A DNA stretch of 64,000 nucleotides from CAIQQQ01 sp037445025 (GCA_037445025.1 JBBILI010000024.1:14794-78793); one strand, 5' to 3'. Counted from the stretch's first letter, positions 45,717 to 55,046 are shown. The notes: a model not told the origin generated them from the sequence alone. A program made the numbers and translations.

Positions 45717-46397
45717 ATGATGGACGGCGGGTTTCCGATCGATCTGGTGCTGTTCGGCATGGTGGCCGTGTTCCTGGTGCTGCGTCTGGTGAGCATCCTG
45801 GGCAAGCGCACCGGCTTCGAGCGGCCGGCAGACCGGGTGATGCCGGACCCGATGCAGCCGCAGACGATGGCGCGCGCCGGCGGCCCGGTGATCGACGCCG
45901 TCGCCGAACCCGTCGCCGCTTCGACGCGCGCGCTGCCGGACCCTGCCGGGCCGGTGGGCCAGACGCTGCTGGCCATGGCGGGGATTGACCGGAATTTTTA
46001 TCCGGCCCGCTTCCTCGATGGGGCGGAAGGCGCGTTTCGCATCATCGTCACCGCGTTTGCCGCCGGCGACCGCGTTCGGCTGCACCCGCTGCTGTCCGAT
46101 GACACCTACCGCGCCTTCGAAGGCGCCATCGCCACCCGCGAGGCGGAAGGCCACACCCAGCGCACCGAAATCCGCAGCATCGACAGCGCCACCATCGAGC
46201 ACGCGGAGCTGCATGGGAAGGTCGCGACGATCACGGTGCGCTTCGTCTCGGACCAGGTGAACGTGACGCTGGGGGCCGACGGGCTGCCGGTGACCGGGGC
46301 GGACGCGGTGATGGAAATCGTCGATCTCTGGAGCTTCGAGCGGGATCTCGGCCAGTCCGACCCGGCATGGCGCCTGGTTGCGGCCCGCAGCGCGTGA
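45717..46397 (+). CDS. Tim44/TimA-like membrane protein
   Basis: 226 residues. One N-terminal membrane helix (DLVLFGMVAVFLVLRLVSIL) and a linker precede a Tim44-like domain (ARFLDGAEGAFRIIVTAFAA, DDTYRAFEGAIATREAEG, VDLWSFERDL). The family is bacterial Tim44-like TimA, a presumed membrane-associated protein. The start could be 45717 or 45720. It overlaps mltA by 4 nt (GTGA), the conserved order. Confidence 0.88.
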   Translation: MMDGGFPIDLVLFGMVAVFLVLRLVSILGKRTGFERPADRVMPDPMQPQTMARAGGPVIDAVAEPVAASTRALPDPAGPVGQTLLAMAGIDRNFYPARFLDGAEGAFRIIVTAFAAGDRVRLHPLLSDDTYRAFEGAIATREAEGHTQRTEIRSIDSATIEHAELHGKVATITVRFVSDQVNVTLGADGLPVTGADAVMEIVDLWSFERDLGQSDPAWRLVAARSA

Positions 46398-47731
46398 AGC
46401 CATTTGTGCTGGCCGGCCTTCTGCTGGCCCTGGCGGGGTGCGAGGTGCCACCGCCATCCGGTCCGGCCGCAACCGGCCCTGAGGGGATGACCCTACAGCC
46501 TGTGGCGTTCGCGCAGCTGCCGGGCTGGAACACGGATCATGTGGCCCAGGCTCTGGCGCCGTTCCAGGCCGGATGCGCCGAAATGCGCGATCCCGCCGTC
46601 GCTGCCACCAAGCTTGGCGGCGCGGGCGAGGCAGCCGCCAAGGGCGGCGATGTCGCCAGCTGGGCTGCCGTCTGCGCCGCCGCCGCCGCCGTGCCGCAGG
46701 GCGACGAAGCCGCGGCCCGAAGCTTCTTCGAAACCAATTTCCAGCCTTACGCGGTGGCCGAGAACGGCAACGACACCGGCCTGTTCACCGGCTATTACGA
46801 GCCGGAGGTGCGTGGGGCGCGCAGCCCCGGCGCCGGATTTTCAGTGCCGCTGTACCGAAAGCCCGCCGATCTGGTGATGGTGGACCTCGCCCAGTTCCCC
46901 GATGCGCTGACCAGCGGCACGCTGAGCGGGCCTGTGCAGGCGGGGCAGCTGGTGCCGGTCCCGGCCACACCCGAGCCCGCACCGGTCATCCGCGGCATCG
47001 CAAGGCTGCCCGTGCCGCAGGTGCAGGCGGACCTGCAGCTGTTCCCGGACGCGGCCAAGACCCATCACCTCGTCGGCCGGGTGCAGGACGGCAGGCTGGT
47101 GCCGTATTACAGCCGCGCGGAGATCGCGGACGGCGCGCTCGCCCGCAAGCGGTTGGAGCTGCTGTGGGTGGCCAGCCCGATCGATGCCTTCTTCCTCGAG
47201 GTGCAGGGCGCCGGACGGGTGGTGCTGCCCGATCACCGGGTGGTGCGCGTCGCCTTTGCCGGGCAGAACGGCCGGCCCTACACCGCCATCGGCCGGGTGC
47301 TGGCCGATATGGGACAGATCCCGCTCGAACAGGTGACCATGCAGTCCATCCGTGCCTGGATCGAGGCGCATCCGGACCAGGCGAACAGCGTGATGAACCG
47401 CAATGAATCCTACGTGTTCTTCCGCGAGCTCGACGGCGTGCGGCCTGAGCAGGGGCCGCCCGGCGCCATGGGTGGGCTGGCGTTGACGCCGAACCGCTCG
47501 ATCGCCGTCGATCGTGGCTACCTGCCGCTCGGCGCGCCGGTGTGGGTGGACACGACGGACCCGGTGGACGGTTCGAAATGGCAGCATCTGACCGTGGCGC
47601 AGGACCTCGGCGGCGCCATCCGCGGCGCGGTGCGGGCGGATATCTTCTTCGGCTGGGGGCATGACGCCGAGGAGCGCGCCGGACGCATGCGCCAGACCGG
47701 GCGTGACTACGTCCTGCTGCCGAAGGGCTGA
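46394..47731 (+). CDS. mltA: Membrane-bound lytic murein transglycosylase A
   Basis: 445-residue lipoprotein (signal with lipobox LALAGC). MltA domain: LFTGYYEPEVRGARS, VQGAGRVVLPDHRVVRVAFAG, YVFFRELDG. The C-terminal 3D domain has the Asp-rich PLGAPVWVDTTDP and the AQDLGGAIRGAVRADIFFGW stretch, which holds the catalytic Asp. It cleaves peptidoglycan glycan strands. GTG start overlapping the Tim44-like stop. Confidence 0.96.
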   Translation: MKPFVLAGLLLALAGCEVPPPSGPAATGPEGMTLQPVAFAQLPGWNTDHVAQALAPFQAGCAEMRDPAVAATKLGGAGEAAAKGGDVASWAAVCAAAAAVPQGDEAAARSFFETNFQPYAVAENGNDTGLFTGYYEPEVRGARSPGAGFSVPLYRKPADLVMVDLAQFPDALTSGTLSGPVQAGQLVPVPATPEPAPVIRGIARLPVPQVQADLQLFPDAAKTHHLVGRVQDGRLVPYYSRAEIADGALARKRLELLWVASPIDAFFLEVQGAGRVVLPDHRVVRVAFAGQNGRPYTAIGRVLADMGQIPLEQVTMQSIRAWIEAHPDQANSVMNRNESYVFFRELDGVRPEQGPPGAMGGLALTPNRSIAVDRGYLPLGAPVWVDTTDPVDGSKWQHLTVAQDLGGAIRGAVRADIFFGWGHDAEERAGRMRQTGRDYVLLPKG

Positions 47732-47733
47732 GC

Positions 47734-48504
47734 TTGCTGCTGTGCGGCGACTGTCTGGAGGTGCTGCCCACACTTGCGGCCGGGTCGGTCGACGTGGTGG
47801 TGACGTCGCCGCCCTATGATCTCGGCCTGTCCTATCGCAGCTATCACGACCGGCGCGGCGAAGCGGGCTACCTCGACTGGATGGTCGATGTGGCCGAAGC
47901 GCTGCGACGGGTGATGCGGCCGGATGGCTCGTTCTTCCTCAACATCTCCGGCTCGCCAAAAAGCCCGTGGCTGCCGTTCGAGCTGATCGTGCGGCTGCGC
48001 GCCCTGTTCGTGCTGCAGAACCACATCACCTGGATCAAGTCGATTTCCATCGACGACGACACGGTGGGGCATTTCAAGCCGGTAGCGGGGCAGCGATTCC
48101 TGCACCAGGCGCATGAGCACATCTTCCACCTCACGCTCGACGGCATGGTGAAGCTGGACCGGCTTGCGCTGGGAGTGCCGTACAAGGACAAGTCCAACAT
48201 CGCCCGGCGCGGGCATGCGGCCGATCTGCGCTGCCGCGGCAACACCTGGTTCATTCCCTATCCCACAGTGCAGGCGCGGTCTGAGAAGTTCCACCACCCC
48301 GGCACCTTTCCGGTCGATCTGCCGCGCTGGTGCATCCGGCTGCACGGCCGCCCCGACGCGGTGGTGCTGGACCCGTTCATGGGCACCGGCACCACGCTGG
48401 TGGCGGCGCGGCGCGAGGGGGCGCAGGGCATCGGCATCGAGCTCGATGCATCCTATGTCGAGATCGCGCGGGCGCGTCTGGCGGCGGAGGAGGCGGATGG
48501 ATAA
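47734..48504 (+). CDS. Site-specific DNA methyltransferase (beta class, TSPPY)
   Basis: 256 residues. The catalytic motif IV is TSPPYDLGLSY near residue 24; the SAM-binding motif I, DPFMGTGTTLVAARREG, comes near the C-terminus. This order is the beta class (N4-cytosine or N6-adenine). No restriction gene is nearby, so it is probably an orphan. It lacks the C-terminal extension of CcrM. Start taken as TTG (47734), 2 bp after mltA; alternative starts would cut motif IV. Confidence 0.9.
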   Translation: MLLCGDCLEVLPTLAAGSVDVVVTSPPYDLGLSYRSYHDRRGEAGYLDWMVDVAEALRRVMRPDGSFFLNISGSPKSPWLPFELIVRLRALFVLQNHITWIKSISIDDDTVGHFKPVAGQRFLHQAHEHIFHLTLDGMVKLDRLALGVPYKDKSNIARRGHAADLRCRGNTWFIPYPTVQARSEKFHHPGTFPVDLPRWCIRLHGRPDAVVLDPFMGTGTTLVAARREGAQGIGIELDASYVEIARARLAAEEADG

Positions 48505-48513
48505 GGTGCCGGT

Positions 48514-49290
48514 ATGACCCAGCCCGCTCCCCGCCCCCGCGTCGCCCTGTTCGTCACCTGCCTGGTGGACTTGCACCGGCCCACCGTGGGGTTCGCGGCG
48601 ATCCGGCTGCTGGAAGCGGCGGGCTGTGATGTGGAGGTGCCGCGGGCGCAGACCTGCTGCGGCCAGCCGGCGTTCAACTCCGGCGATCGCGCGACGACCG
48701 CTGCGATGGCGCGTGGCATCATCGAGGCGTTCAGTGGCTATGACTATGTGGTGGTGCCCTCCGGCTCCTGCGGCGGGATGCTGCGCACGCATATGGCCTC
48801 GCTGTTCGACGACGATCCCAACACCCGCAAGCGGGCCGAGGCGCTGGCCGAGAAGACGTATGAACTCGTCAGCTTCCTCACCGATGTGCGTGGCCTGTTC
48901 GCCGTTACCGCGTCCTATCCCGGCACCGCCACCTATCATGATTCCTGCGCCGGGCTGCGCGAGCTCGGTGTGAAGACCCAGCCGCGCGACCTGCTGGCCT
49001 CGGTGCAAGGGCTGACGATGGTGGAGATGAAGGAGCCGGAGATCTGCTGCGGCTTCGGCGGCACGTTCTGTGTGAAATATCCCGAAATCTCGGTGCGCAT
49101 GGTCAGCGACAAGACCGCCGACATCGCCGCCACAGGGGCGGACACGCTGCTGGCCGGCGATATGGGCTGTCTGCTCAACATGGCCGGGCGGCTGACCCGC
49201 GAGGGCAGCAAGGTGAAGGTGCGCCACGTGGCCGAGGTGCTGGCCGGCATGACCGGCGAGGTGCCGCCGATCGGGCACGGCCGCAGCTGA
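48514..49290 (+). CDS. lutA: LutA-type (Fe-S)-binding protein of L-lactate utilisation
   Basis: 258 residues with two CCG domains: QTCCGQPAFNSGD, then SCAGLRELG and EICCGFGGTFCVKYPEIS. The CxnCCG motifs bind Fe-S clusters. With LutB and LutC it forms an L-lactate oxidising complex. LutB and LutC follow, separated from lutA by an inserted hydrolase gene. Confidence 0.94.
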   Translation: MTQPAPRPRVALFVTCLVDLHRPTVGFAAIRLLEAAGCDVEVPRAQTCCGQPAFNSGDRATTAAMARGIIEAFSGYDYVVVPSGSCGGMLRTHMASLFDDDPNTRKRAEALAEKTYELVSFLTDVRGLFAVTASYPGTATYHDSCAGLRELGVKTQPRDLLASVQGLTMVEMKEPEICCGFGGTFCVKYPEISVRMVSDKTADIAATGADTLLAGDMGCLLNMAGRLTREGSKVKVRHVAEVLAGMTGEVPPIGHGRS

Positions 49291-49355
49291 AGCTGCGTCT
49301 GCCCGACGGTCGCTGGGCCGGCGTCGCGCAGGTTGGCGCCGCGGACGCGCCGCCG

Positions 49356-50129
49356 GTGCTGTATTGCCATGGCTGGCCCTCATCACGGCTTGAGGCTGGG
49401 TTGCTGCCCGATCCGCCGGCGCGGCTGATCGCTGTCGATCGTCCGGGTTACGGACAGTCCTCGCCGCATCCGGCCGGCTCATGGCTCGACCACGCGCAGG
49501 ATCTGCGCTGTGTGATGGATCATCTGCAGGTGGAGCGTTTCCATGTGGTCGGCGTGTCCGGCGGGGGGCCGCTGGCCTGCGCCTGTGCCTATCTGATGCC
49601 GGAGCGGGTGATCGGGCTGGGGCTGATCTGCCCGGTGCCGCCGCACACCGCCATTCGCGGCACCGCCGGGCCGTTGCGCACGCTGGTGCGGCTGGCGCCG
49701 TGGCTGGGGGTTCTGCTGCCGATCCCCCGGGCCGTGATGTTCACCCCGCTCGCGGACTGGCTGGTGTTCGGCGACGCGCCGATGGCCGATCGGGCGGCCC
49801 TGACGCCGGAGCGGCAGGCAGGGCTGATCACCTGCTTTCGCGAAGGGCTACGGGCATCCGCCGCGGGCGCGCATCACGATGCGTTGCTGTACGGACGCGG
49901 GCTGGGCTTCGATCTGGCGGTCATCACTGTGCCGACCTGGCTGTGGCAGGGCGATCAGGACCATCTCGTCCCGGTCGAAGCAGCGCGGGCCTATGCGGGG
50001 ATACCCGGCAGTGTCATCGAAATCCGGCCGGGTGCGGGCCATTACGCGCTGGCGCTCGGCGAGGGGCGGGCTTTGCTCACCGCCCTGCTTGCGCGAACGG
50101 ACCCTGGCGTCGTGGCCGATCCGGGCTAG
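49356..50129 (+). CDS. Alpha/beta hydrolase inside the lut operon (start uncertain)
   Basis: 257 residues from GTG 49356, but this start leaves only four residues before the oxyanion-loop motif HGWPSS. The same frame is open upstream and encodes a normal first strand (LKLRLPDGRWAGVAQVG) back to a CTG at 49287 that overlaps the lutA stop as CTGA. So the real start is probably non-standard and upstream. Catalytic Ser is in GVSGGGPLA, Asp in WQGDQDHLVP, His in GAGHYAL. Confidence 0.82.
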   Translation: MLYCHGWPSSRLEAGLLPDPPARLIAVDRPGYGQSSPHPAGSWLDHAQDLRCVMDHLQVERFHVVGVSGGGPLACACAYLMPERVIGLGLICPVPPHTAIRGTAGPLRTLVRLAPWLGVLLPIPRAVMFTPLADWLVFGDAPMADRAALTPERQAGLITCFREGLRASAAGAHHDALLYGRGLGFDLAVITVPTWLWQGDQDHLVPVEAARAYAGIPGSVIEIRPGAGHYALALGEGRALLTALLARTDPGVVADPG

Positions 50130-50159
50130 ATTGGATCTGTCACACGCGGAGTTGCCCCG

Positions 50160-51584
50160 ATGCTCGCCACCAGCCAGGCCTTCAAGGAGAACGCATCCGA
50201 AGCGATGGCCGATCCGGGCCTGCAGAAGGCGCTCGCCCGCACCCGCCCCCAGAACCCGGCCAAGCGCCTGGCGGCGGTGGCCAACCTGCCGGAGTTCGAA
50301 CGGCTGCGCGACATCGGCCGCGACATCAAGAACCACACGCTGCAGCATCTCGATTTCTACCTGGAGACCTGGGAGCAGAATGTTCTGAAGTCCGGCGGCC
50401 AGGTGCACTGGACCAGCACGGCCGATGACGCCCGCGCCGCGGTGCTGGCGATCTGCCAGAAGGCCGGCGCGCGGACCGTGACCAAAGGCAAGTCGATGAT
50501 CAGCGAGGAGCTCGCGATCAACGATCACCTGGAGAAGCACGGTATCGCGCCGATCGAGACCGATCTCGGCGAATACATCCTGCAGATCCGCAAGGAGCCG
50601 CCGAGCCACATCATCGGCCCGGCGTTTCATCTCAACCGCGAGGATTGGGAGGAGAGCTTCCGCAAGGTCCATACCCATCTGCCGGCGGATCGGGTGTTTG
50701 CGGAGAAGAAGGACATCCAGAACGAGGCGCGCACGCTGCTGCGTGACAAGTTCCTCGCCGCCGATGTCGGCATCACCGGCGCCAACTTCCTCATCGCCGA
50801 GACCGGCAGCTCCGTCATCGTCACCAACGAGGGCAACGGTGATCTGACGCAGACCATCCCGCGCGTGCACATCGTGCTGGCCAGCATCGAAAAGGTCGTC
50901 CCCGCCCTGGAGGACGCCACCAGCCTGCTGCGCCTGCTGGCGCGCTCGGCCACCGGCCAGGATTTTTCGGTCTACACCACGTTCTCCACCGGCGGGCGCC
51001 GGCCCGGCGATCTCGACGGGCCGGAGGAATACCATGTGGTGATCGTCGACAACGGCCGCTCCGGCATGATCGGCAGCGAGTTCCAGGACATGCTGCGCTG
51101 CATCCGCTGTGCGGCGTGCATGAACCATTGCCCGGTGTATCAGACCGTCGGTGGGCATTCCTATGGCTGGGTGTATCCCGGCCCGATGGGCTCGGTGCTG
51201 ACGCCGAGCCTGATCGGCGTGGACAAGGCGGGGCACCTGCCAAACGCCTCCACCTTCTGCGGCAAGTGTGAAAGCGTCTGCCCGGTGAAGATTCCGCTGC
51301 CAAACATGATGCGGCATTGGCGGGAGCGTGAATTCGAACGCCATCTGTCGCCGCAATCCGTCCGCACCAATCTGGCGCTCTGGGCCTGGGTGGCGCAGCG
51401 GCCATCGCTGTATCGCCTTGCCACCCGGATCGCGGCGAAGGCGATGGCGCTGTGGGGCGGCGGCAAGGGGCGCATGGCGTCGCTGCCGTTCGCTGCCGGC
51501 TGGACGGCGGGACGCGATCTGCCGGCGCCGGAGGGTGACACCTTCTTCGCCCGCTACGCCCGCCAGCAAAGGAACGGACGATGA
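50160..51584 (+). CDS. lutB: LutB-type iron-sulfur protein of L-lactate utilisation
   Basis: 474 residues. The N-terminal LUD domain (KGKSMISEELAINDHLEK, TDLGEYILQI, TGANFLIAETGSSVIVTNEG) is followed by two [4Fe-4S] clusters (CIRCAACMNHCPVY and CGKCESVCPVKIPLP). It transfers electrons from L-lactate. Its stop overlaps the lutC start (ATGA). Confidence 0.95.
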   Translation: MLATSQAFKENASEAMADPGLQKALARTRPQNPAKRLAAVANLPEFERLRDIGRDIKNHTLQHLDFYLETWEQNVLKSGGQVHWTSTADDARAAVLAICQKAGARTVTKGKSMISEELAINDHLEKHGIAPIETDLGEYILQIRKEPPSHIIGPAFHLNREDWEESFRKVHTHLPADRVFAEKKDIQNEARTLLRDKFLAADVGITGANFLIAETGSSVIVTNEGNGDLTQTIPRVHIVLASIEKVVPALEDATSLLRLLARSATGQDFSVYTTFSTGGRRPGDLDGPEEYHVVIVDNGRSGMIGSEFQDMLRCIRCAACMNHCPVYQTVGGHSYGWVYPGPMGSVLTPSLIGVDKAGHLPNASTFCGKCESVCPVKIPLPNMMRHWREREFERHLSPQSVRTNLALWAWVAQRPSLYRLATRIAAKAMALWGGGKGRMASLPFAAGWTAGRDLPAPEGDTFFARYARQQRNGR

Positions 51585-52267
51585 CCAAGGACGCCATCCT
51601 CGGCGCCATCCGCCGTGGCCTGCGGCGTGGCCCGTTGCCGGAGGACCAGGCGATGGCGCTGCGCGCCCGGCTGGCAGCGCACCCGCGGCATCTGATCCCC
51701 AAGCGCAGCCAGGTCTCGCGGCCGGAGCAGATCGCGCTGTTCATCCGCAACCTCGAGAAGGAATTCGCCACCTGGAACCGGGTGGACAGCGTCGATGACG
51801 TCCCTGAGGTGATCGGCGACTATCTGGCCGCCCAGAACCTGCCCTCCTCGTTCGTGATGGCGCCGAACCCGGAGCTGCGCGCCATTCCGTGGGAGCGCCG
51901 GCCGATGCTGCGTGGCCATGAAGGTCGCGCGATGCCGGATGATCTCGTTTCGGTGCAGCATGGCTGGGCCGGCGTGGCCGAGACCGGCACGCTGGTGCTG
52001 CCGTCGGGGCCCGAACGGCCGACAACGCTGAACCTGCTCTGCGACACCGAGATCGTGGTGCTGGCCACCAGCAACGTGGTGGGCGCCTATGAGGAGGCGT
52101 GGGACCGTCTGCGCGCCGTGCATGGTGCCGGGGTGATGCCGCGCAACGTTATGCTTGTCACCGGGCCGTCGCGCTCGGCGGATATCGAAAGCACGCTGGA
52201 GCTGGGCGCACATGGGCCGCGCCGGCTGCATGTGGTGCTGGTGGACGACGATCCCGCGGCGCGCTGA
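51581..52267 (+). CDS. lutC: LutC-type LUD-domain protein of L-lactate utilisation
   Basis: 228 residues. LUD domain: SVQHGWAGVAETGTLVLPSG, PTTLNLLCDTEIVVLATSNV and TGPSRSADIESTLELGAHGP, the last being the family signature. It is the third component of the LutABC complex. The stop overlaps the Smr gene start by one base (TGATG). Confidence 0.95.
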   Translation: MTKDAILGAIRRGLRRGPLPEDQAMALRARLAAHPRHLIPKRSQVSRPEQIALFIRNLEKEFATWNRVDSVDDVPEVIGDYLAAQNLPSSFVMAPNPELRAIPWERRPMLRGHEGRAMPDDLVSVQHGWAGVAETGTLVLPSGPERPTTLNLLCDTEIVVLATSNVVGAYEEAWDRLRAVHGAGVMPRNVMLVTGPSRSADIESTLELGAHGPRRLHVVLVDDDPAAR

Positions 52268-52806
52268 TGGGGCTGCGACCCAGGCGCCTGGGAAAGACTC
52301 TCACCGAGAAGGACCGTGCGGACTGGGCGCTGTTCGCTCGGGCCATCAAGCCCCTGCCGGGGCGCGACGTGCCGAAACTGCCGGAACAGCCGCCGGACCC
52401 GGTGCCTTCGCCCCAGCCTGTCACGGCGCCGACAGCACCGCCGCCGCCGCCGCAGCGTGTGAGCGCCTTGCAGGTGGGCGTGCATCCCGGCGGGCTCGAC
52501 AATGCCTCCTGGAACAGGTTCCGCTCGGGCAAGCTCGGCGCGATGCGGACCATCGATCTGCACGGCCGCACCGCGCAGCGGGCGTTTCACGCCCTGCACG
52601 CGTTCCTCATCGCCGCCCACGCCGACCATGTCCGGTGCGTGGAGGTGATCACCGGGCGTGGTGCCGGTGAAACCGGCGGCGTGATCCGCCGCGAGCTGCC
52701 GATGTGGCTCAACCTGCCGACGCTGCGGCCGCTGGTGCTGGCAGCGACCCATCCGCATCCGTCCAACCCCGGATCGGTGCGGCTGCTGCTGCGACGGCCG
52801 AAATGA
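52267..52806 (+). CDS. Smr (MutS2 C-terminal) domain protein
   Basis: 179 residues. A Pro-rich linker (residues 38-62) precedes the Smr domain with TIDLHGRTAQRAFHALHAFL and VEVITGRGAGETGG. Smr domains are nicking or RNA-cleaving nuclease folds. An Smr gene near mltA and Tim44 is conserved in alphaproteobacterial origin regions. It overlaps the HTH gene by 4 nt. Confidence 0.92.
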   Translation: MGLRPRRLGKTLTEKDRADWALFARAIKPLPGRDVPKLPEQPPDPVPSPQPVTAPTAPPPPPQRVSALQVGVHPGGLDNASWNRFRSGKLGAMRTIDLHGRTAQRAFHALHAFLIAAHADHVRCVEVITGRGAGETGGVIRRELPMWLNLPTLRPLVLAATHPHPSNPGSVRLLLRRPK

Positions 52807-53204
52807 CGCCGTTCGGCCTGCGGCTGCGGGAATTGCGGGCCGAGCACGGCATCACCCAGGCCGAGCTGGCGAATCGTCTGCAGATCTCGGCGGCCTATCT
52901 CTCGGCGCTGGAGCATGGCCGGCGCGGCGTGCCCGCCACCGGGCTGGTGCATCAGATCTGCGCCGAGCTGGGCCTGATCTGGGATGCGGCGGAGGAGCTG
53001 CTGCAGCTCGCCCGCCTTTCGCATCCGCGCGTGGTGGTGGACACGGCCGGGCTCACCGCCGAGCAGACGGCGCTGGCCAACCGGCTGGCCCAGACCATCG
53101 CGCGCCTGCCCACCCGGACTGTCGCCGAACTGCACGCGGTGCTGGACACGGTGCCGAACGCCGCCAAGCCACGGGTCCGTCGGGCGGCGGGACGTGCGCC
53201 GTAG
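52803..53204 (+). CDS. Helix-turn-helix (Xre/Cro-type) transcriptional regulator
   Basis: 133 residues. An N-terminal HTH_3 domain (LRLRELRAEHGITQAELANR, ISAAYLSALEHGRRGVP) is followed by a short helical C-terminal part. DNA-binding regulator; targets unknown. It is translationally coupled to the Smr gene. Confidence 0.9.
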   Translation: MTPFGLRLRELRAEHGITQAELANRLQISAAYLSALEHGRRGVPATGLVHQICAELGLIWDAAEELLQLARLSHPRVVVDTAGLTAEQTALANRLAQTIARLPTRTVAELHAVLDTVPNAAKPRVRRAAGRAP

Positions 53205-53259
53205 GGCGTGCCAGGGCGCTGTCACCGTGACTTGCAGGAGCCGGCGGATTGCATCCGCC

Positions 53260-53874
53260 CTACGGGATGATCACGCCGTGTTGTCGCAGGAAGCCCAGCA
53301 GCGGCAGCAGCGGCAGGCCCAGAATGGCGCTGTGCTCGCCGTCGATCTCGTCAAACAGCTGGGCCCCGAGTCCCTCGAGCCGATAGGCGCCGACCGTGGT
53401 CGTCAGCGCAGCAGCTTCCTCGGCCATATACTGCGACAGGAAGGCGTCGGAGAACCGCCGCATGGTCAGGCGGGGCCGTGCCACGTGATGCCATACCAGC
53501 TCACCGGCCCGATGACAGACCACGCCGGTGACCAGCGTGTGCGTCCGTCCCCGCAACGCGCGCAGATGTGCCTGCGCATCGGCGAGATCGACGGGCTTGT
53601 CGAACCAGCGGTCCGCGCACACCAGCAGCTGGTCGGCGCCGATCACCAGCGCGTCCGGATGCAGCCGGGCGATGCGGCGGGCCTTCAGCTCGGCCAGCAG
53701 CAGTGCGGTGTCCTCCACCTCCACCTCCTCGGCGCGGGCGCTGCGCTTGATCTCGCCTTCGTCGATCTCGGCTGCCATGACCTCAAAGCGCAGACCGGCG
53801 CCGGCCAGCAGCGCCCTGCGGGCCGACGAGGCGCTGGCGAGGATCAGCCGCGGCGCCGCCGCCTGCAGACTCAC
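53260..53874 (-). CDS. maf: Maf family nucleotide pyrophosphatase
   Basis: 204 residues from the GTG at 53874. Signatures: LILASASSARRALLAGAG, the EIDEGEIKR loop, VIGADQLLVCADRWFDKP, and VGAYRLEGLGAQLFDEIDG. It hydrolyses non-canonical or modified NTPs. The start overlaps the ppsR stop (GTGA), the standard alphaproteobacterial order. Confidence 0.93.
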   Translation of the reverse strand: MSLQAAAPRLILASASSARRALLAGAGLRFEVMAAEIDEGEIKRSARAEEVEVEDTALLLAELKARRIARLHPDALVIGADQLLVCADRWFDKPVDLADAQAHLRALRGRTHTLVTGVVCHRAGELVWHHVARPRLTMRRFSDAFLSQYMAEEAAALTTTVGAYRLEGLGAQLFDEIDGEHSAILGLPLLPLLGFLRQHGVIIP

Positions 53875-54737
53875 GTCACCGGTGCTTCGAGCGCCTTGCG
53901 GCGGCGTTCGTGCCAGCTGTCCATCAGGGTGATGATGGTGGCGGCCGTCTCCTCGATCGACCGGCGGGTGACATCGATGACCGGCCAGCCGCGCCGCGTG
54001 CACAGGCGGCGCGCCCAGATCAGCTCCGCCTTGACGGAATCGTGATCCACATAGTCGCCGGTGTCCTGGCGCACCGCACCGGTGCCGGGTCCGGCGCCAA
54101 GCAGCTTGAGGCGGTGACGGCGGATCTCGATCAAGGCGTCAGGGTCCAGCGTCAGGCCGACCACGGGACAGACCGGGTTCTCCAGCCCCGGCGGATCGAC
54201 CGTGCCGGGCACCAGCGGGATGTTCGCCGCCTTGATGCCGCGATTGGCGAGGTAGAAGGAGGTCGGTGTCTTCGAGCTGCGGGACACGCCGACCAGCACC
54301 ACATCCGCCTCGGCGATGCCGGCCTGGGCCTGGCCGTCATCATGCGCGAGCACGTAGTGCATGGCATCGATGCGGCGGAAATAATCCGCGTCCAGCACGT
54401 ATTGGCGGCCGGGACGCGACATCGCCTTCTCGCCGAACTGCTCCTGGAACATAGCGATCACGGGGTCGAGCACGTTCACCACCGCCACATCGAACCGCTC
54501 GCAGGCCGATTCCAGCTCGGCCCGCAGCGCCTTGTCCACCAGAGTGGACAGCACCGGTCCCGGTTCCGCCTCGATACCCTCCAGCACACGGTGCAGCTGG
54601 AACCGGGTCCGGATCAGGCTCCAGCGGTGATAGACGAGGCTGGCATGCTCGAACTGCGACACCGTGGCGCGCGCGATCGAGTTCAGCGTTTCGCCGGTGG
54701 CGTCAGACACGAGGTGCAGATTGATGCGGTTCGACAT
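53871..54737 (-). CDS. ppsR: Pyruvate,phosphate dikinase regulatory protein (DUF299)
   Basis: 288 residues. It begins MSNRINLHLVSDATGETLNS and has the P-loop-like VLVGVSRSSKTPTSFYLANR. ADP-dependent kinase/phosphorylase for PPDK or PEP synthase. In alphaproteobacteria this gene often borders the chromosome origin opposite hemE, as here. Confidence 0.95.
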   Translation of the reverse strand: MSNRINLHLVSDATGETLNSIARATVSQFEHASLVYHRWSLIRTRFQLHRVLEGIEAEPGPVLSTLVDKALRAELESACERFDVAVVNVLDPVIAMFQEQFGEKAMSRPGRQYVLDADYFRRIDAMHYVLAHDDGQAQAGIAEADVVLVGVSRSSKTPTSFYLANRGIKAANIPLVPGTVDPPGLENPVCPVVGLTLDPDALIEIRRHRLKLLGAGPGTGAVRQDTGDYVDHDSVKAELIWARRLCTRRGWPVIDVTRRSIEETAATIITLMDSWHERRRKALEAPVT

Positions 54738-55046
54738 GAGAGCAAGGATAGCGGGGATAAGCGGGGTTTTCACCCCCGGGTTTTTCCGAGCGATAAGAGA
54801 GCGGGGATAACCAGGCCGATCCGCTGTCACGGGGACAATACTGCCCCCTGTTGTCAGGATCTCGGGACAGCATGAGATTGAAACATGGAATCAGGGGGTT
54901 GATGGTCCCTGGTGATATGGACAACATGCCGGCGAACTTGCCGCGCCGCGTGTACCCCGTCATCCACAGGGTTCCACTGCCACTGCATCCAAGACTCTTT
55001 TCTTTTTATCCTTGATAAGGAGAGGAGTGCTGAGACGGGACGGACC
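54738..55046. other. Candidate chromosomal replication origin (oriC)
   Basis: The 309-bp gap between divergent ppsR and hemE encodes no gene. It contains the exact 11-bp direct repeat AGCGGGGATAA at 54750-54760 and 54800-54810, each with two mismatches to the inverse DnaA box. It also has TCATCCACA at 54960-54968 (one mismatch to TTATCCACA), another GATAA near 54792, and an AT-rich tract at 54992-55018 in otherwise GC-rich DNA. In Caulobacter the origin lies next to hemE; parAB/parS about 28 kb away supports an origin-proximal position. No perfect DnaA box is present. Confidence 0.5.

Noticed and set aside
47734..48504. Restriction-modification system
   Set aside because: Only the methyltransferase is present; both neighbours (mltA, lutA) are unrelated, so no restriction partner.
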